Origin: Pascua guehoae
Taxonomy: Eukaryota > Basidiomycota > Tremellomycetes > Trichosporonales > Trichosporonaceae
Direction of reading: 5' to 3'
NCBI GenBank assembly: GCA_001600415.1
Contig: BCJX01000024.1
Span: 17,004 to 53,972 of the forward strand
Length of the DNA stretch: 36,969 bases
Shown here: piece after piece, positions 30,748 to 36,969 of the stretch
Layout: each line of letters starts with the position of its first letter
Position numbering within the stretch: the stretch's first letter is position 1
Made by a program: the position numbers and the translations under genes
Notes under the pieces: generated by a model
What the model was told of the DNA's origin: nothing
The model's database searches: none
The model's input: the letters and a program-made list of their open reading frames with translations, nothing else

Positions 30748-31590
30748 CGTGATGGTGGGGGGGGTGGACGGGGGGTGGTGGAATAATCGAGACTCGGGTT
30801 GGTCGGAGCGTGTGGTATACAGTGGCGGTCTCGCAGTGGGTCGGTCGACAGACACTACTACTACACCGTAGTAGACGCTGTTGTATACTGTAGGACGCGT
30901 GCCTGGGCGGAAACAAGCTCGGGCAAGGGCAAAGTAGGTGAATGACAGTGGGTTTGGCAGTCGGCGGAGCAAAAAGGGAGACCTGACGCGCGCGGCCTGC
31001 GCTCAGCTCGCGTGGCTAGGGCTTGTGCGTAAGAGTGGGAGCGAGCGTGATGGGTATGGTGGCGAGGGCGAGATAGGGGATAGTCTTGAAAAAGAAAACG
31101 ACACACTAGCCAGCGTGGTAATGCGTCGGTCGGCTCTGTCGGAAGTGCAGGCGGAAGTGACTGGCAGCCCACCGGGGGAGACGCGATTGGTGCCGAGACG
31201 ACGACGCGGTCAGTCCATTGAATGAATCAACACGACCCACCGAAAACTGATGCCGCCACCCCACCCCACGCGCGTGCTCCGGCGCGCGCCACTGGCCCAT
31301 GGCCCATGGTTCACTCGCCGGCGGGCCACGAGGCTAAACACGCACTTCCAACATTATCACTCGTCCCCCCCACCACAAATCTCTCGCCCATTTACCCATT
31401 TACCACTCGCACATCTCCATCGCACACCACATCCTCGGCACCACCCGCCTCGCCCTCGGCCACACCCATACTACTCGCTACTCTGCGCGCGCAACTTGGC
31501 TAGCTCCGCTGCTCGCCGACCCGGCCACTGGCTTATCCGATCCACCGCCGCATCCCCACAACAAATCGCACCGCGCCGCCACTCGGCACC
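30748..31590. promoter_or_regulatory. Divergent promoter region shared by GEM1 and UGO1
   Basis: 843 bp separate the two start codons. G-runs (30759-30778) lie directly upstream of the GEM1 ATG. Near 31290-31310, TGGCCCATGGCCCATGG forms overlapping palindromes. The UGO1 side is C/A-rich (31365-31500). No coding exon was recognised. Co-regulation is suggested by the layout only. Confidence 0.45.
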
Positions 31591-33626
31591 ATGTCGTCTT
31601 CACGCCCCTCTGTCCGGGGCTTGTACAGTGAGCCCCCACCTACCTACCTACTTTGCGACAAGACTAACACTCAGCCCCGCCGGCGGAAGAATGGGTCTTT
31701 CTGCCACCGACCGTCTCGCCGCCATCGGCGCCGTCGGGCGGCCCGCCCCCGCCGCCCTCCCACCTCCCCACGCCATTTGCGCCGCCAGACGACGACGCGG
31801 TCGACCTCGGCCTCCCGGGCCCCGTCCAGCTCTTTGCCACGCAATTCTTCGTGACCGCCCTCGGCATGCCGTTTGAGGTCGGCAAGACGCTCCTCCAGGT
31901 CGAGTACCGGCCGCGCAAACGGTTCATGGCCCTCGAGGACCGCGCGGCAGTCGCCGCAGACGAAAAGCGCGAGTGGGGCGCAGAAGACGACACGCTCAGT
32001 AATCCCGACGAGGCAGATGTCTACTTTTCAGACCGGATTGAGCAGTCGAATGCTGCGTTTGTGCCCCCGCCCCCGCCAGCGCCCGCCGATGGCAAGGGGT
32101 ATCTCTCTGATCGTGAGTGTGGCTGTGGGGTTTGAGATGGGGCCGGTGAAACAGAGTGGGCGGGTGGGCATGTGTCGGACGAGGCCAGGTGGTGTTTAGG
32201 ATCGGTGGGGTGCAGCTTGGGGTGCAGCTGGGGTGCAGCCTGGGTGCAGCCTGGGTGCAGCTTGGGGTGCAGCTCTCGCAGCCTCGGCGTGGACACAATG
32301 CCGACAGTGCATGGAGAGCACAGGCAAGGCAAATGCCCCCCCCTTGCAGGCTCCGACTCGTCACTCCTGGCGGCTGTCTCAAGGAGTCTCGAGTGTGCTG
32401 CGAGAGTGAGAGCTTTAAGAGTTCAAGAGTCTGGATAGCCTCTGAAGAGCGCGCTTGAAGCGACAGCCTGAAGACTCTGGAAGAGTGCCCAGAGCAGGTC
32501 TGGACAAGTGCCCAGAACACCGCACGAATGGTGTCCCGAAAGAGTCTGGACACGTTTTCGAGATGCTTTCGAACGCACGCATGGTTCTAGAAGGAATGCG
32601 TGACGCAAGAATACCAGAGCCCACCCGCACGCGCACGCGCACACGGATGCCAACTAACGCGCCAGCACGCCCATCGTGGCTACTCAAGGACGACCCCGAC
32701 GTGTCGCGCAGCAACGGGGTATGGGGCATGATCCGGCGTGTGCGCGCGACGCCCTCCGAGGGCCTCCCGGGACTATGGAAGGGCCAGCTAGTGACGACGG
32801 TGCACGCCGTGCTGTCGAGTGTCCTGCAACCGCAGGTCCACCTGTTGCTCGCGGCAGCGGTGCCGGGCAACTCTGTGCTCCCGCTCGATTTCCCGCTGAC
32901 GGCATTACCCCACCCGGGCTTGCCGCTGGCGCTGCAGGTCGCGTCGCACGCGCTGACGCACCTGGTGCTCTCGCCGCTCGAAATGGTGCGCACGCGCCTG
33001 ATTGTCATGCCCGCCAACCACGGGACGCCGAGCAGCCTCTCCCTCCTCCGCCGCGCGGTCACGGAAGAAGGCGGACTCCGGGGGCTCTACCTCGCCCCCA
33101 ACCTGCTCTTCCCCGCCGTGCTCGAGCTCACCCTCCGCCCGCTCCTGACCCTCGCCATCCCCCTCGTCCTCGAGCGCTATTTCGGCCTCAGCCCAGACCT
33201 CGCCCCCATCACCTATAGCCTCGCAGACTTGGGGCTCAATATCGCGTCCCTCCTCGTCATGCTCCCCATTGAAACCGTCCGCCGGCGCCTCCAGCTCCAG
33301 CTCCCAGACGGCCAGCACGTGCGCTCGGTCGTGCCCCTCCGCGACCGCAACTATGTCGGCATTGTCGAGGCCATGTGGCGCATCATGACAGAGGAGACGG
33401 CCGCGCCGCGCAAGCACCGCATGAGCGAGAGCGACGAGGGCGGGTGGTTTTCCGGCGTCGCACAGCTCTACCGTGGTGTGAGTGGACCTCGGCCTTGTGG
33501 TTGCAACACGCTGACACTCTCCAGTTTGGCATGGCCGTCACTGCCCACCTTACAGTCTTTGGACTGGGCCTCGTCAGCGCCGGCCTCGGCGGCCGGGGTA
33601 TCGACTCGGGCTGGAAGGAGATCTAA
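31591..33626 (+). CDS. UGO1: Mitochondrial fusion and transport protein Ugo1
   Basis: Outer-membrane member of the mitochondrial carrier superfamily that in yeast links Fzo1 and Mgm1 during mitochondrial fusion; the animal relative is SLC25A46. Model of 462 aa. Exons: 31591-31627, 31675-32112, 32666-33477, 33525-33626. The N-terminal part (PPAEEWVFLPP, a Pro-rich stretch, then FVTALGMPFEVGKTLLQVEY) is typical of Ugo1-like proteins. Degenerate carrier motifs of the P-x-[DE]-x-x-[KR] type appear as SPLEMVRTRL and LPIETVRRRL, with WGMIRRV and EGLPGLWKG between them. The end is FGMAVTAHLTVFGLGLVSAG and a short polar tail. Intron 2 is 553 nt and carries a minisatellite; its acceptor has a clear CTAAC branch. 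The model removes the acidic linker boundary at GYLSD|PRPSW, which keeps phase. The gene is head-to-head with GEM1 and convergent with the 5'-nucleotidase, 144 bp apart. Confidence 0.88.
32207..32274 (+). repeat. 11-12-bp minisatellite inside UGO1 intron 2
   Basis: Six tandem copies of GGG(G)TGCAGC(Y)T. The surrounding intron (32113-32665) also has looser AGTGCCCAGA/GTCTGGA repeats near 32470-32560. On the minus strand the array stays open and would encode Leu-His-Pro-type repeats, which is an artefact of the unit length. Confidence 0.9.
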
Positions 33627-33770
33627 TATTGTATATGCATCATTATTGCACACGGGTACAAGTAGGTGTGGTGAGACTGGCGCCGGCCGTCGGTGCTCGA
33701 CTTGGCGGCTCTAGCATAGTACCGAGTCTGTTGCTGTCGGCTGCACTTGGAGTATCCGTGCACGCACTTC

Positions 33771-36700
33771 CTACAGCTCTGGCGCAACAGCGACATCGCG
33801 CAGCCGCCCATCCACAAGCGGACACACAATCGCGACATCCCCGCCGAGCTCTTTGAGCTCGGCCTTGCGCGCCTCGTCGACGAGCATGCCGGGCGCTTGA
33901 CGTGGTGTCTCTGCGCCGCTCCCGCTGGGCGTGGGCGTCGCGCTGGGTGTCTCTGCCTCGCCCTTTTTGTGCACGCGCGCGCGCCGGAGCTTGTCGCCCT
34001 CGCACGTGTCGACCGTCGACATGTGCTCGTGGCGGGCAATGTGCAGGGCCTCGCGGATCGAGACGGTGCTGTGCTCTACGACGTGGCGGCGGAGCACGCC
34101 CCAATGCTCGACCGTGGACAGGGTGGAAAACGACGCGTTGCTCACAAGGGACGCATCGGGGCTCATGAACATGGACGCGTCGGGGCTCGCCAACGGTGAC
34201 TGGATCCACCGGTCCACGTCCATGCTGTTGCGCGGCGAGCTCGCGAGCGACGACATGGGCGACCCAAAGTGCTGCGAGCGCGCGCGTGTGAGCACGTCAA
34301 TCGTCTTTTGCGATAGGTAGTGGTTTGCCGCCTCGGCAAGCTGCTTGTTGCGAAAGATCCATGCCGATCCTGTCGTCAGAATAGTCTACAACAGCCGTCC
34401 TCACCAAGCAGAAACGAGCGGATAATGTTGGACATTGTCTGGCCGTTTTCGTGGTCAATGATAAACTTGCGCCCCTTGAGCGCCTCAAAGCCGTCGAATC
34501 CCTCAGCCATGTACTCGCGCGTAATCTAGAGTCAGAAGACGGCCGGTCTGCAAGCCAACGCTCACAATCGTATACGTCCTGCCGCCCTCCTCGTTCTTGA
34601 CCTCTTCACCCAGCTCGAGCGGGCACTGCGTCACCTCGATGCGCGTGCCGTCCGGCTGCTCGACAAACTTTACCAGATCATCGGGCGTGCCCTCGCCGTC
34701 GTGCTCGTGCTCTGGAGTCGCGAGGTGGATACTGTTGATGCGCTGCCCTGGCGGCTTGCGATGGTCCCACTCGACCGCCAGACCCGCGATAACAGGGAAC
34801 CGCCTGGGGTCAGCAAGTTCCCCCCACCTCTTACTCACCCCTCCTGCGCAGGCCACTTGCTCAGCGCACTCTCGAGGGCATCCCAGATACCCTTGCCGTC
34901 AATCTCGAGACACACGACCGCGTCGTCAAACGGAAAGATTTCCAAAATGTTGCCGAGCGTGACCGGCCCGGGCCCGTACTGCGAGTCGCCGCGCAGCGTG
35001 CCGCCACAGATGATCACGGCGTCGGCACCATACTCTGGCCGTTCCCTCGGCGCGTCCTCTTTCTCAAACTGCACATTCCGGTCGCCCTCGGCGATACTCT
35101 CATCGTACGCGTGTAAGAGCACGTCGGCGGCCCAGTTTCCCAGGCCCGACTCGCGCGTGCGGACCACTTCGGACCGTGCGTCAAACGGCGTGAGCGTGTA
35201 GCACACGGGCGACGAGAGCGTCTTGGTCACGCTCGCGAGCATCTTATCCATCATGCGCTCGACCTCGACCGACGTGTTGGATGAGGGCACTACGTAGTGG
35301 TGCTTGCCGGTCATGCGGGTGATGATCCGCCGCCGGACCGCCTCGTCGTTTGGTGCCGAGAGCTCGAGGACTACCTCGGAGAGGTCGCGGAAGTCGGTGC
35401 CCGACTTGATGAGTCTGGGGTCAGGCGTCTGCGTCTATACGGCTGGGAATGCTAGACAGGGCCACGGCGCCCATACACCTTCGACACACAATTACTGTGG
35501 CCAAGGCGTCTTCCACACCCGAGTCCCCCACAGCTGTACTGCATTTGGGAAGTTTGTCGCGAAACCCCCTTAGGCCACTGTGGCACGCCTGGGAGGACTC
35601 GGATACTGGCAGAGTGCTTTTGACAGCACCACACGCACATGTCCAGCAGCACTCGGGACGTTACTGTCCCCTCTCCCAGCTACCGCACCCACATCTCCGC
35701 TCCTGGCCTTCGCTTATAGCCCCGCTCACTCGCCAAACACCCGCCTTGACACGCGACTCACCGAACACCATGGTCATCTTCCGACCCGGGCAAATCAGGC
35801 ATGCCCGTATACCCGTCCCACTCGTCATGGCCCTTTCCAATCTGGCATCAGCACGGCGTGTCGGTACGTACATACGTAGTAAATCTGCACTGTCAGCGTC
35901 GGGAACAATCACTACCGATTCCACTCACATGGTCGTGCCCGCCAATGATGAGGTCGACGCCCTGCTCATCCTCGACGCCCTCCCTGCCCGCCACCGCGCC
36001 AACCTCGTTTGCCAGCTTGATATCCTGCCATCAGCACCGCCACGACTGGTTGCTCACATTCGGCACGCGGCTGTGCGTGAGTGCGATAATCAGGTCGACG
36101 CGGTGCGGGCCCTCTGGGTCGCGGAGCTCGCGCGAGAGCTCGAGCGCGACCTCTTCCATTTGGCGGTAGCGAAAGTTTGTTGGCCACGAGGGGATTGTGG
36201 CGATCCAGTCCCTTGGTCGTCAGTACCAGTGCCAATGTCAGTTTCAGTGTGCCGCGGTGCCGCGCTGCCGAGCGCCATAGGCACGGGTGGGGGGCGCAAG
36301 TACGTATGTCGAGACGATCGAGACGTTGGCCAGCATGCAGCAGGGCCAGCATGGCCAGGCTTCGACAGATCTTGTGCACCTGCACACTTGTGCACTTGTC
36401 CCACGCCCCACCATACGCCGCTGCGCGCTGCACCCACTCACTCCTCGACGAGCCCAATGATGCCGATCCGCACGCCGCTCCGCTCCGTCACCCAGAACCG
36501 CTTGAGGGGCACGGGCGTCGTGCCCGTGTCCGCGTCCACGACGTTGCTCAGCAGCCACGGAAAGTGCGTCGCGCCGACGAGCTTGGTCATGTGTGGGTAG
36601 CCTGGGGTCAGCGTGGCCGAGGGCGGGGGGGGGGGGGGGGAGGTCGGGGGGAGGGGGTCAGCGGGATGAGCTCGGCGAGCTCCCCGAGCCCGGCGGTCGG

Positions 36701-36927
36701 AGCCAAAGCTTGACACGGTGAGCTCAGACCGTGGCCGGTTCCAAAGTCCCGACCCTCGACCTCGGAGCCCGGCTCAAAGTTCCAAAGTTCCGACCTCGAG
36801 CTTGGCAAGCGAGCTTGGGTGACATACCAAAGTCAAAGTCGTGGTTGCCTGTGCGTCAGCGCCAGCCACGCATGTCGTACTCACCGACACAGGCGCAGTC
36901 GACCCGCAGCGCATTCATGACAGGTAC
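33771..36927 (-). CDS. UshA-like 5'-nucleotidase / metallophosphoesterase, partial (N-terminus beyond right edge)
   Basis: Two-domain hydrolase of phosphate esters such as nucleotides. Visible exons: 36927-36885, 36848-36828, 36601-36442, 36211-36058, 36024-35929, 35884-35876, 35841-35762, 35414-34839, 34803-34566, 34525-34405, 34369-33771 (698 aa, all phases consistent). Metallophosphatase motifs: GNHDFDFG (metal site, split by an intron), LTHSRVPN and GGHDH. The 5'-nucleotidase C-terminal domain has ESGLGNWAADVLLHAY, the substrate-loop GGTLRGD and LGNILEIFPFDD. A Ser-rich tail with SP sites (SPMSSLASSPRNS) and a basic, Thr/Pro/Ser-rich stretch follows. The first D-x-H metal motif and any signal peptide lie outside the window, so location is unknown. 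The 9-nt exon (Ile-Tyr-Tyr) restores the family sequence between GGHDH and IGKGHDEWDGY. Introns range from 34 to about 350 nt. Confidence 0.9.
36625..36640 (+). repeat. 16-nt poly-G run (poly-C on the gene strand) in 5'-nucleotidase intron
   Basis: Lies in the 226-nt intron 36602-36827, upstream of the acceptor of the exon starting at 36601. Like the C run in the transporter, it supplies pyrimidines on the transcribed message but is prone to length error. Confidence 0.8.
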
Positions 36928-36969
36928 CTGGCGTCAGCTCTGCCTCTCCCCTCTCCTCCTCATAACAAC

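Noticed and set aside
32172..32458. Open frames encoding Gly-Cys-Ser-Leu or Leu-His-Pro repeats on both strands
   Set aside because: They arise from the 11-12-bp minisatellite inside UGO1 intron 2 and have no start or splice support.
35449..36600. Plus-strand open frame of 383 residues
   Set aside because: Runs opposite several exons and introns of the 5'-nucleotidase; the minus-strand reading has the family motifs and consistent splice phases.
1..36969. Transposons, CRISPR arrays, tRNA/rRNA genes, attachment sites
   Set aside because: No transposase or reverse-transcriptase motifs, no terminal repeats flanked by target duplications, no spaced direct repeats and no convincing tRNA arms were seen. 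Repeats are micro- and minisatellites.

Overview
The window is eukaryotic nuclear DNA, most likely from a basidiomycete yeast of the Tremellomycetes (Trichosporonales-like). This is inferred from the high GC content, the many very short introns (most about 34-100 nt, GTRNGT donors, CTRAC-type branch sites, YAG acceptors) and gene families that read like their fungal orthologues. All exon boundaries were assembled by hand from reading frame, splice consensus and protein-family continuity. They are models without transcript support. There is no sign of prokaryotic operons, IS elements, CRISPR arrays, tRNA or rRNA genes.

Layout, left to right. (1) 1-1435: a minus-strand ER-type J-domain protein (DNAJB12-like), whose frame breaks off inside the J domain at a donor site and runs into repeat-rich DNA at the window's left edge. 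(2) 2054-5336, minus: a 10-exon transcription factor with two tandem Zn2Cys6 clusters and a fungal_trans core. (3) 5337-9489: a large gene-poor interval with only a weak possible coding fragment. (4) 9490-11117, plus: an unfamiliar architecture with a SWIM-like CxC...CxH motif followed by a USP-like domain that seems to lack its His box. (5) 12358-15147, plus: an MFS sugar-porter-type transporter with 7 exons. (6) 17076-19264, minus: a Ser/Pro/Thr-rich protein of unknown function with an uncertain C-terminus near a 28-nt poly-G run. (7) 20082-21026, plus: a short-chain dehydrogenase/reductase. (8) 22033-27327, plus: the ERAD ubiquitin ligase Doa10/Ssm4 (RING-CH, polytopic membrane protein). 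(9) 27674-30747, minus: the mitochondrial Rho GTPase Gem1/Miro. (10) 31591-33626, plus: the mitochondrial fusion carrier-like protein Ugo1, divergent from GEM1. (11) 33771 to the right edge, minus: a UshA-like 5'-nucleotidase with a 9-nt microexon, whose N-terminus lies beyond the window.

How the genes relate. Three genes act in membrane quality control or protein turnover (J protein, Doa10, USP-like protein). Two act in mitochondrial outer-membrane dynamics and share one divergent promoter region (GEM1/UGO1). The transporter and the SDR could serve sugar or polyol use, and the Zn2Cys6 factor is a possible but unproven local regulator. The points most worth a second look are the SWIM/USP-like protein, the double zinc cluster, the GEM1-UGO1 head-to-head pair, the microexon, and the minisatellites confined to introns.
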